Assembly (NCBI RefSeq): GCF_964275005.1
Contig: NC_092704.1
Location: forward strand, 5,786,048 to 5,850,047
Length of the DNA stretch: 64,000 bases
Origin: Diadema setosum
Taxonomy: Eukaryota; Echinodermata; Echinoidea; Diadematoida; Diadematidae
Direction of reading: 5' to 3'
The notes under the pieces were generated by a model. That model saw only the letters and a list, made by a program, of their open reading frames with translations, did not search any database and was not told the DNA's origin. Made by a program: the position numbers and the translations under genes. This document shows positions 21,986 through 34,000 of this stretch, piece by piece; within the stretch, counting starts at the first letter, position 1, and each line of letters opens with the position of its first letter.

Positions 21986-24866
21986 ATATATATTACTAGA
22001 TGGCTGTGTGCAGTTTTCATTTTGTACCTTTTGATGTGCAGATTTATGTTTCAGAAATTGTGTACATGTGATAGTGTCATGCCCTAGGCCCTGCTTATAA
22101 TGGCCTGCCTGGCACTGTGCATGCTGATTTACTGGTAACTGCGTTGAGACCTAGAATTTGAAAATATGTCGAATTTTCTTTACATTTTATTACACTGTTC
22201 AGATTTCTAGACTGCTACCTCTTAGATGGCAGAAAACAGCTTGAATAGTATATTTCAACTCTTTTGCAGGTTGCTGATTACTCATCAAAGTCTGCCTTTC
22301 TCCTCCTCTCACATCACAACCTTTAGACATCATGCAGCTCATTTTCAAAGCCCAGAATGAATCACCAGACAACCACACAAGAAAATGACCATGATAACGT
22401 ATCCATGTTGCAGTCAATATCATGCGCTCACAGTGATGCATTGTTTAATATTAAGCATTTCAGAATACACACCAAACCCACCAACTGAGCCTACATCACC
22501 ACCCTTGGGATACACGCTAACAGCTGCACCTTTCCAAATTATTTGACAATCACTAGTCGCAGTTGGCCAATTATTGTAACTTTACTTATGATGTCTAATT
22601 TCATCAGAATCTAACACACCAAGCTTTGAATTAATGAACCGTGAATATGGCAAGACCATGTTTGAAATACACATTCTGTCTTACTGCAAGGCAAAAACAT
22701 ACATCATCTGAACACAAGTAGCTGACCAAATTTGGCTTCTAAAAAATAAAAAAATAGCATCTAATGGCTTGCTCAAGTATGGACAGAAGATAATGTTTGT
22801 TGCACTCTCTAACCAGTCTACTATGGCAGGCAAAACACACTAAATCTGTTATCTTTATTCATTCATTTGCCATGTTTTTCTTTTGGCCCTAGTCAAAGAT
22901 TTTTTACAAAAATACACCAAGGTCTTCCATGACCACTTAATCTCTCAATATTGCCAACAGTCAAAATGAAACACAGACAGACAGGACATGGCATTTACGC
23001 AGATAACTACAAAGCAGCATGTTGTGTGTTTGTGTATCCACTGTAAAATGAATCGATCAAGTTATCACAAAGCTATATCGCTTCTTCATCTCTCACAGCT
23101 AAAGCAATAATGACTCATATTCCTGTTGACTTTCCGTCAACTAAAAAAATGTGTAAAAGCAATGCGATCGTTGTCTGTCATCTTTCGGGTTAGTTTCTTT
23201 TCACAAATTTCAAGCCACCACAGACGACAATTTTACCACGAGTATTTGGTTACAAGGCAACAGTATCCTTTAAGGACAGCCCACACAACTGGAAAACATG
23301 CATACTATATAACAGCCTATATATTTGTTTCATGCTAAGCCAGGGCTCCACACTAACTTTTATTTCTGGTGGCCCAAAGGCAAACATCCGACCTTTTTTG
23401 GTGGCTTGATCAGGCCACCAAATTCTTCATTTCTGAAATTTTGGTAGCCCTGGGCCACCGGGCCACCGTTAGTGTGGAGCCCTGGCTAAGCTATTGGTCT
23501 CCTGGGGGTACATGAGCAACACATACATGTACCACCTATCATAAACCATGGCAGTTCAAATACACTGTAATATATCTTAATCTACACTTTGCTTCATGGA
23601 AACTCATTGAAAATTTGCATTGGAAACTCATTGAAAATTTGCATTAAAGTTCTCAGAAATACACAGCGTACAATATTTTAGATAACACCTTTATGTAACT
23701 GCAATTATTTGATTGGTCAACTGAAAATTGCATAACCACATTTTCTTTTTCTCATCACTTCTTGTATTACACATCACTGATTTTAACTACTTAGATGTAT
23801 TCATACCTTTTATCCCAAAGTAAGGAAAAATACCTGTTTTTTTTTATCTCTGTGTATAACATTATTCTGAAGTGGTTGAATTCTGTGTATTAACATTTTA
23901 TGATAATGATGAACCAAAATTACCTTTCTGTTTCTCCACAAAGATACACTTGACCTGAATATCATTACATGTTACATGAGCAGAATGTACATGTATGCTC
24001 AATATTCCATGAACATCAATCCAAGGAATAAGTTAGTATGTCATAATTGTGGCAGCTGGAAAAAAGTTTCAGTTCCAGAGCCTTACAAAATTGAGCATTT
24101 TGGAGAGGTTGACACCAACGTTGCAACTGTAATACATAGTTTTATCATCTGCCTCCTCAGGTTAAGTCATGTCCCACTCTTCTTACAAGACAATTATGTT
24201 TCTGCATATTGGGTATGCATGTAGTTCTAGACCGTACATAGTATAAAGCAATACTTTTCTTCTCTTGAATGATCAAATTGCTAATAATCCTAAATTAAAC
24301 ATTTGCCCCCCCCCCAAAAAAAAAAAAAAGAAATATTTCTGAGTCTTCAAATCATAGACTACTCAGGTAGACATAAATGAACACTCTCATGAGAAACATG
24401 GCCTACTGTTGCATCAATCATTGGAGGTTAATAGTGCTCCCACATCAACATGTACACCCAAACATCTACCCTGTACAATACATTTGTGACCCATGGAATG
24501 TGAAAATTTTCACATATTATATCTCCTAAACATGCAAACTGATGTATATGAAGTATAGTGTAGAGACTAAATTTCTGAAAGCACAGGCAATTTCAATGCA
24601 AGTTCTGTATTGTTGTGTTTGCAAATGGGCTGGAAAATTCAACATTTCCTAACTACACATAGGCAAAACCTATCAGCTGCCATTAGATTTACACTTTTGA
24701 TATCTTGTCAGACTGTCAAAGAAATGAAACTGGCCATGGGGTACAGTCTATTCATTTTTGTGCTAAAATGCCTAAATTCTTGCACACATACTTATTTTTG
24801 TCCATGAAATGAGAATTTCCTGCATCTATAGCAGCAGTCACAATCATCTGAATCACAGTTACTGCA
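21986..24866 (-). other. Intergenic/LSS 3' flank, probably including LSS 3' UTR
   Basis: No coding exon on either strand. Minus-strand AATAAA hexamers are present at 22186-22191 and 22854-22859, so the LSS 3' end may come close to that of ZSWIM2. A MITE occupies 23338-23488. A 24-bp tandem duplication containing GGAAACTCATTG lies at about 23597-23644. Confidence 0.4.
23338..23488. mobile_element. Foldback/MITE-like element (about 150 bp)
   Basis: The left end AGCCAGGGCTCCACACTAAC is matched in inverted orientation by GTTAGTGTGGAGCCCTGGCT at the right. An inner pair is GGTGGCC/GGCCACC. It is probably transcribed within the LSS 3' flank. Confidence 0.85.
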
Positions 24867-25043
24867 TCATAGCTTCTCCCAATCCTCCCCATTGCTGCTG
24901 TCGGACCTCTCCACATCAGGACTGCTGGTGGCGCTCTCCGGGTAGAGCCTGGAGTAGCGGCCAAGGGCCCAGATGGGGAAGACGTTTCGGTAGCTGGTGT
25001 AGCTGATGGCGCAGCTCTTGTTGAACACGCCCATGATAGATTC
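24867..25043 (-). CDS. LSS: LSS coding exon 19 (residues 688-745, stop)
   Basis: It encodes [18 protein letters not shown] and [14 protein letters not shown], the conserved C-terminus. An Asp/Ser-rich tail ending DWEKL makes it longer than the human end. TGA is at 24867-24869. Confidence 0.95.
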   Translation of the reverse strand, partial: ESIMGVFNKSCAISYTSYRNVFPIWALGRYSRLYPESATSSPDVERSDSSNGEDWEKL

Positions 25044-28000
25044 CTTAGATGAAGCGAAAGAAAAATTAAACAGTGCAACCATTATTTATCAACACAAAAC
25101 ATCAACATACATCTTGTCTGGAATTTTTAAAGGTAGTTTGACTTGAGCCCATGGCTTACAAAACTTTGACTGCATACATGTTTGTGACACACCTTGCCAG
25201 CCAAGAGATATCAAATAATGAATGCATATTGACACATGATCTCTTACAGCGAGCATTACTCAAAAGCAAGATATTTTCACAGTATGAAATTTTCACAAAT
25301 TGGTGCCGACTGCCTTTTTCACAGCATGACATTTTTCGCGAATTGCCTCTGCCATTTAATGCACAGTGTAGACAAGAACTTTTGTGTGCATGTTAATTTC
25401 ACGAAACTTGGCTCAAGCCAAATGCTTATAATGAAAATGCACACGAACATTCCTTGTTCTACAGTATTATCACAGGTAAAAATGCATACAGGACTGTCAA
25501 CGGTACAGGAAAGTGTAGTCTCCGGTCATTTTTCTGCCACTGAAAGCTTACCTGCGGCCAGTCCCCATTCTCGCACTGCCTGTCCATGATGACCTTGATT
25601 CCCCGTTCGATCACCGTGCGGTCAGGGTACCTGAGAGAAGTTATGAGGATGTCCACATTTATACCACCAGTTGTCAATGATTATCAATTCTGGCTTCCAT
25701 CTCATTCCACAGAGATGGATACCAGACTCTTTATCATCATATGAGATGGATCAGTATCAATTAGTGACAATGATTTTTACTTTTCTTTTTTGTTAAACTG
25801 TCAAAATTACTTTAAAGGCTTGAAAAAAAAAAACAGGACCTGACATTTCCATTCAGAAAAATAAAAAGGTTGTACTGGAGTAATGGGCCACTGAAAAATA
25901 AGGTAGAAAGGACACTGTTTTTTAATCTTTAATGGAACAAATCCTGCATTATGAGTTAGCTTCATTGAGTGAAATGTGGAGTAATATGGGCAGAAGAAGA
26001 AAAAGAAAAAAAAAAAAACAACCCAGGTTGAACTCTTGCAGAAACTGCTCAAAGCACATATTTTATCGTGGGAAAATAGCTCTTCTGCCAGCAATATTTT
26101 GGGGTTTTCTGCACAGCAAATTTGATTGTGAAGGCACACGATGTTGATAGCAGTAAAAAGACAAAAATTACTACAACAGCAACTCAGGGTTGGGGATATA
26201 GATGTGGTTTCCATGGTAACACATACCTGACAGCCATGAGACCTAGCAAGGCCCAGCAGGTGTTGACGATCTGGGAGGTGTCGGCCTGAACGTAACGCCG
26301 CTCCTCGCACGAGTCAAACTTCTCCCCCCAGCCACCATCCTCCATCTGCTTGGAGACGAGGAACTCGCAAGCCTTCTTCGCCTCCGGAGTGGCCGTGCTG
26401 GTTGAGGAACAGATGCAGTGCACTCCCGTTATAACAAACATAGTTATAAAGAAATTCTGGTTACAACAAAGTAAAAATTCAGGCTGCAACATTATCCGCT
26501 CGATGTATTTTTATTCATTTGTTAATTTGTTTGGTTATTATGAAATTCTGATATAACGAAAGAAAACTGATATTCCTGAGGACTTCGCTGTAGTGGGAGT
26601 CTGCTATACAGCACAAGGCAAAAAGATTCTACAGAAAGCCTGACATGTACATACATTATATATCTCATTCTTCCATCTATCTTTAATACTAAGCTCCTCA
26701 CTATCACTGCAGCCCACACGTTTCTCTCATTAATGATGCTCACTGGATAAAGAAAATAAGTCTTAAGAGCACATAATCTTATTTGTGTAGCACTCACTCC
26801 AGATCATAGCGCTGTCCCATACATCCAAGGCCTTCCAGCCCAAACCAGGTGGCGTATGTGAAACACACACCCCAGGATCTGTATGAATCAAAAGCAGTGG
26901 TGAAAACAAAGAAAAAAAGGCTACTGTAAAACCAGAAAAATTTGCGACATGAAACTGTCACCAATTGGAGCTAATTGGCCTTTTTTTTTTTGCAGCTAGA
27001 AGCTTTCGCGAATTGCCGAAAATGAAGAAGAAAATTACAAGTACACCAAATGTTGGATTGCGTAGAAAAAACAAACAAACCCCCCCCCCCCCCCCAAAAA
27101 AAAAAAAAAACACTTTCGTGGGAATTATGTTTTCATGAATCCGGGCTCCTTGCAGAATTCGCATAATTTTCATACCATATAACTATTTTAAAGATACATT
27201 CAAAGGTGCAGGCTCCTCAAGATGAGTTAGTATTTGAATGCTGAATGTCTGGTGAAAAAATGTGAGTCTTGAGTAAAACTTTGAAGTGCTCAAAATTGTC
27301 AATTTCACCGAGAAATAATGGGAGGCAGTTCCATAGGTGAAGAGCAACAGAGGAAAGTGCTCGGTGTTCATATCCCTTGTGATGTGTAATGGGCATCTGG
27401 AGAGTGGAAGGCCAGATGAATGAAGGCTAGGGTGAAGCTGAAACCGCTCAATTAGGGAAGACGGGTATCCTAGGGCCTGACCATGAATGGAAAAGGATGC
27501 AGTAATTGTTGATATCCACACACACATACACACAAGTAAGTGTACATCACCTATGCGCCATCACACTCACCCTTCCCATGATCCATCTTCCTTCTGAATT
27601 CCTTTGATGTAGTCCAAACCCTGATCCACTACTGACCTGGGAAAAAAAAAGGAGAGAGAGAAAGAAATAAATTGCTAAACGGGAAATGAACTTCTAGCAG
27701 TTGAAGTCAATATAGAGCGAAAGAGAAAGGGAAATTCAGACAGACAGAGAGAAGGAGATGAAGAAGAGAAGAAAAGCCTCCTCTTTATATATCTATATAG
27801 TAAATAGGTAGAGTGAAATTTGCATTGTGATTGGCTGGATAGCACCATGTGATTGTGGGAAAATTCCGGTACAGTGGCACGACTGTGCCACTATACCGAA
27901 CGCTTACAGCGCGTGCCTACGCTTTATGTATGCAGAGATTCGCGCAGGTAGGGACGTAGTAGGACAAGGCCAAGCATTTCAACGTACGCGCATGTAGAGC

Positions 28001-31000
28001 ACTGGACGCAGAATGTAGGAGTTTATACGCGAGTCTGCTCTGTGATGTACAATAGGCATACGCGGCTGTACCAGCGTCGCGAGCTGTGTACGTAAACTAC
28101 AGTACAGTAGGTTGTGGTTAACTCTGCGTGCAAGAAATCAGTGCCGGTACGGTGAGTCTAAAATTAGATCTAACGGGTTAGGGCCTAGACCTACGGCAAA
28201 GACATTTACAATTGTAGATTGAGGGACCTATTTACTATAACAATTAGTGCATATTCTATTGATGCACCAGTACTGGACTATAGAACTCCAAATACTAAAT
28301 TATCCCTCGTGCAGTTCTATTCACCTCGGCCTGCGGCCTCGGTAAAACAAAACAACACTCGGGATAATTTAGTATTTGTCGTTCTCTAATCCAGTATAGT
28401 GCATCATAGAGCATGCACTATTTGTATAATATCTAATATATGCATGATTTGGTTTTATCTTGTCATTTGTGTGAGAATTCATCAAATGAAATGTACATGA
28501 GGAAGACCGAGTGATAATGTTGCATTTCCACAGAGCCATGTCGACAAGCAGTCAGTACCACAGGCAATACGATATAGCAACACGATATTGCAACATATCT
28601 GAGCAAACTACAATGTATATGTACCATACATTGCAGGGTTTTCATTTTTGCAAATTTCACAAGTCGAATGCTATTCGCAAGTTTTAAAACATGCATACAT
28701 TTCTCCCATCCATTGATATTACTCAACTCATCTCAAATTTAACCACTTGCAAAACTGTCATGAAAGTCCCGATTTGTGAAAAATAAGACTCGCGGAATAT
28801 CTGCTGTAAAAAGTATCTGGTCTTCTAGAATACTAATTTGATGCAATCCCATTTCTAGAAAATTAGCTTAGGTCCAGAAAAGAGAAACACACCAATGACT
28901 AATATATTTCTAACACAGTATTGTAACTGGATGGTTTTCAGCAATGCCGCATTCTCAGCACACTGGCGTACCTTTCACGCTCAACAACCACACGATGACA
29001 CTTTGAAGAACTTCGAAGCAGACAGTGATGTACAATATGTACAAAGATGGTCGTTTATTGTCTTGTAGATGAAGTTCACAAGTCTTCCGGTGCGGTATAA
29101 GAGAGTGGGTATCTCCCACTCAATGAGTGACCGATGAATACATGAATGCTCGAATCAACTAACTTCAAAGAACAAAATCATTCTATTTATAATGATTCTG
29201 AGGGTGCAGCACATGGTGCTATGGAAAATTTTGTCTGGCACCACCTAGCAACACCTAGCAACAACATAATGAATATAATAGCATTTACATGCTCCACCCC
29301 TTAATAATTTATGCAAACCATCCTCCAATCAGTTGTCGGTTACATGGCTTTAGGCCATGATCATGCCTGTTCAAAAGTGACCATCAGGCTGACCACTAGA
29401 CTACACTCTACTTTGTCTTAGCGACTGTCCACTACCACCTGGCTGGTCATGATGGAAAATCCCATGTATATATGTGTGGTGCTTCTCCCTCCTCTCTGGG
29501 GCTAGCACCCTTCCCAAAACTTTCCATAAGTTTCCCCAGACTCGACATTTCTTATATATTTGATTGTAACAGTTTGTACTGGGGAAACAGCCGAAACTTT
29601 CCACAAATTTCCAAAGACTCAACATCTTCTTTGTATTTCTTTATATTATGGTTTGCGAACTCAACAATTTCTTTGTATCCCTTAATGTTATGGTTTGCAA
29701 AGGAGAAAACAGTTTTCTGCTGAATGATCACCTTTTATACCATAGAGCCAATATGGCGGCTGCAGTATTGATGCACTAACTATATGCTGTAAAATGAAAT
29801 GTCATCCTTTCAAATGACTGATATTCAATATCATCAATTTGTGGTGCATGTATGACACAGGATTGATCCACTCGCTCTGTCACAAACTTCCCCCTCCTTA
29901 AGATAATGTAAATGGGGTGGAATGATAAAGATCAACATTCTTTTTCATATACCCATTTCCATTAACCAATGATTATGCGTCAAAGTCACATTAAATTCAT
30001 CATGTACACCAAGAGATAATTCTGCTCCCTGTTGAAAGAATTAAACATAAAGTAATTATACTTATTTACACACATTCATTATTTGTCATCTGACCAACTG
30101 AACTGTCAGAAATTCACACCATGTTTTGCACTTGCTCAATATATGTGTTATTGGCACATCATATTATCATACTTGAAAATGCTCAGAATACACATGGTAA
30201 TTATAAATGTTCATCTCTTCCTGCAAAATGAGAGCCAGCTGTGAGCGAGTAGCATTTGAATCGCCACTTTCCTTCCACATTCAGTGCATAACTCTTTGGA
30301 TAGTGATTAAGCAAAATTCAAATCATTCATAGTGCATTATTCAATGTGTATAATGATGACAAATCAATCCTGGCCACAGGAACAATGTTCACTAAACTTC
30401 TTAGCGTTCATCTTGCAGCCGTTCAAATATTTACAGTCCGGCATCCATGCTTACGGAATCCTTCTTCTTGGCCAGAACAGTATTTAGTGTCCAAGTGATG
30501 ATGAAATTCAAATTCACATCGTTAGGTACTTTAAAGGGGTTTTCGGGTAGAGAGTTCTCTTATAGTCAACAGCAAGGCAGAGGGTTAACTTGTGATGTTA
30601 ACATATTATACAGGACTACATTATGTTCTCTACCAACATCATTATCATGACTGAGATACAAGGCATTAACATACATTTTCTCATAATTCTATTACCAGAG
30701 AGCAAATTCCTCACAACTAGGAGTAGCTATAATTGCATAATAGTCACAGCTTACATGCGTGACAGACCGTCCGCATTTCCATTTTTAGCCCCGCTTCTGT
30801 GTTCTACACGCATGGGGTAAGCCTGCAGCTGCAGACACCATCTCATTAACCTAGCATTATGGTTCTGCATCTGATGGAGCCATCGGAGTGGATTGTGATC
30901 TGTCTGTACTAGGAACTTCCTCCCAAACAGGTACGGCTGAAACTTTTGGATAGCCCACACGATTGCCAGGCATTCCTTCTCAATCGTGGCGTACCTTTGT

Positions 31001-34000
31001 TCCCTTGGTAGCAACTTTTTGCTGATGTAGGCTATGGGGTGCTCTTCCCCTTTCTCATCTTTCTGACTGAGCACTGCCCCAATACCTCTGTCAGATGCAT
31101 CAACCTGTACAATGAACTCTTTCTCAAAGTCAGGGTTTCTAAGCACAGGGGATTTCACTAGTGCATGTTTGAGTACCTCCAGTGCTTCACTGCACTTGCT
31201 GTTCCACCTAACTAACCTTGGTTCGTTTTTGCGAGTGAGATCTGAGAGTGGGGCTGCCACTTTGCTGTAGTTAGGGATGAATTTACGGTAGTATCCAGTC
31301 AGTCCTAGAAATGCGCGCACGTCAGTTTTTGTGACTGGTTGAGGGAAATTCACAACTGCGTCAATCTTCGCAGGCTCTGGCTTGACACATCCCTCACCCA
31401 AAACAAAGCCAAGGTATAATACCTCTTTTCGTGCAAACTTGCATTTGCTCGGTTTTGCTGTCAAGCCAGCCGCTCGCAGTCTACCAAGCACCTCCCGCAC
31501 ATGAGCAAGATGTTCATCCCATGACTCGCTGTAGATGATGATATCATCTATGTATGCTGTCGCAAATTCATTCACGCCGCGCAGCACCTGGTCCACCAAC
31601 CTCTGAAAAGTTGCTGGCGCGCCTTGCATGCCAAATGGCATGACATTAAACTCAAAAAGGCCAAATGGGGTTATGAAAGCAGATTTCTTCCTTGCTTCTT
31701 TTGTGAGAGGGACTTGCCAATATCCCTTTGTTAGATCTATTGTTGTCATGAATTTGGCTTTCCCCAACTCATCAATGATAGCCTCAATGTTGGGCATAGG
31801 GTAGGCGTCAAACTCTGTCACCTGATTAAGCTTTCGGTAATCGACGCAAAGTCTTAGTGACCCATCCTTCTTTTTTACGATTACTAAGGGACTAGCATAT
31901 GGGGAATCTGAATGGGAAATTACCCCTGCCTCAAGCATTTCATCTAGCTCCCTTTTTACTGTCTCTCTCACAGCATGAGGTAGTCGATAAGCCTTTTGCC
32001 TAATGGGGTGGTCATTGGATGTCACTAGGTCGTGTTCAATCCTGTCAGTCCGTCCGGGATTGTTGCTTAGGATGTCCGTAAAGTCATGAATGACGTCACC
32101 TAATTGTTGGGTTTGTTGTGTTGTCAGGTAGTCAGGGAGTTCCACTTCACTAGAGGTCCCTCTTTGTGTCAGTGGCTCTATAAACTGGTCTAGGTACTCG
32201 TCATCATTTCCATCATCCACATCCATGTACATCACGCATTCCTCTCGCTCTCTCCAAACTCGCAGCATGTTTGTGTGAAATACTCTATGCTTCTTCCTCT
32301 TGTCCCCCATCTCAACTACGTAATTCACATCACTCAATTTCTGTATCACAGGATAGGGTCCTTGCCATTTGGCTAGCAGCTTGTTGCTGCTTGATGGGAG
32401 GAGGACTAACACCTTGTCGCCTACTTGTAGGTCTTTTGTCCTGGCTTTCCTGTCGTACCAGGCTTTCTGCCTCTTCTGGGCTTGGGCAAGGTTCTTTTGG
32501 GCAGCTGTTGTGATGTTGGCTAATCTCTCCCTACAATTTAGCACATATGATACTAACCCTTCCTCTGGCACTGTCTCTCCCAACCATGCCTCTCTGATCA
32601 CATCTAGGGGCCCTCTTACTCTGTGTCCATACAGGAGCTCAAAAGGGGAAAACCCTGTAGATTCTTGGGGAACCTCCCGATAGGCAAACAATACATATGG
32701 GATGAGGTCATCCCAGGTCACATTTCCCTCCAGTGTGTAGGGTTTGAGCATGTCTTTCAGGGTGGCATTAAATCTTTCAACTAGACCATTAGCCTGGGGA
32801 TGGTAGGGGCTGGTCCTTATCTGTTTAATGCCTAGACTACTGCACAGCTGCTTCATGAGTAGGGACATAAAATTTGACCCCTGGTCTGACAAGAGTTCAT
32901 GGGGGATCCCTACTCTACTAAAGATCCTTATCAGCTCGTCTGCCACTCTCTCCGCCTCAATGGAGGGGAGGGGTACTGCCTCTGGATACCGGGTTGCGTA
33001 ATCACACACAACAAGAATGTACCTGTTTCCCTTCTTACTACGAGGCAGTGGCCCTACTATGTCAATTGCTATCTTTCTGAAGGGGCTGCCAATGACTGGC
33101 ACAGAGACTAGTTTTGCCTTACTAATCCCTCTTGTCTGGCTTGCACACTTTTGGCACGGACCACAAGTCTTGCAGAATTCTGCCACATCTCTGAAAATAC
33201 CAGGCCAATAAAAATTCTGCATCAATCTTTGCTGTGTTTTGCCTACCCCGAGGTGACCAGCTGTTAGGTTGTCATGGGCAACCTCCAGTAGTCTTGTTCT
33301 ATACCCCTTTGGTACTACTATTTGCGTGTACACCTCACTACTTTCTGATTTAGAGTTTCCTGACCACTCTCGCATGAGTACCCCATTCTCGACATAGAAA
33401 TGACATCTTCCCTCATTTCCCTCTTTCTTTTCCACCTTCTCCCATACTGATTTCAATGAGGGGTCATCTTGTTGGGCTTGAATCAATTCCTTTCTACCAA
33501 TGTCTAAGTGAGTGGGGAGTATTTTCTCTCCTTGTGGCTGTTCTCCGTTTGCTGCCTTGTCACTAGTGGTATCGGACTCACCTGTCCCCACAGTTGTATC
33601 ATCGTGCACATCATTCACATCATTCACTTCATTCACCTCATGTGCACCATCCTCTCTCTCATCATCATCATTGCCGCTGTCTGCAGCCTCCCCTTGCTCA
33701 TTCTCCCCGAACAAGTCCCTTACCTGAACTTTGGATCTGATCACTTCTGCTCTAGTTTGCTCTTCTTTTAACTCCTTTTCACGGGCCTGATTTCTTGTTA
33801 CCACTAAGCCTGCCTCTTTTCTACTCACATAGTCGGGGATGTCTAAGTCAGGGTCATTCTCATCTAGCACCTCATTTCCAAGCAGAATATCAACTTCAAT
33901 CTCATCTACTAGTCCAACACGGATCCATTTCTTGATCCCATACGGCTCACTAATGAGATGCACTCGTGCAATGGGTACCTCTTTCTTACTAAAGAGACCC

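Larger units (their letters stand above)
27637..28921 (-). other. LSS intron 14, part downstream of the retrotransposon
   Basis: Contains a GC-rich CpG-bearing patch at about 27860-28170 with a hairpin (GGTACAGTGGCAC pairing with GTGCCACTATACC), a foldback element at 28257-28410 and a family C MITE at 28627-28809. Confidence 0.6.

Noticed and set aside
25807..26310. 167-codon minus-strand frame overlapping LSS exon 17
   Set aside because: Only the part matching exon 17 fits the family, and in a different frame; the rest is intron.
29901..30750. Possible env gene downstream of Pol
   Set aside because: No long frame, signal peptide or membrane segment seen in the 850 bp between Pol and the polypurine tract.
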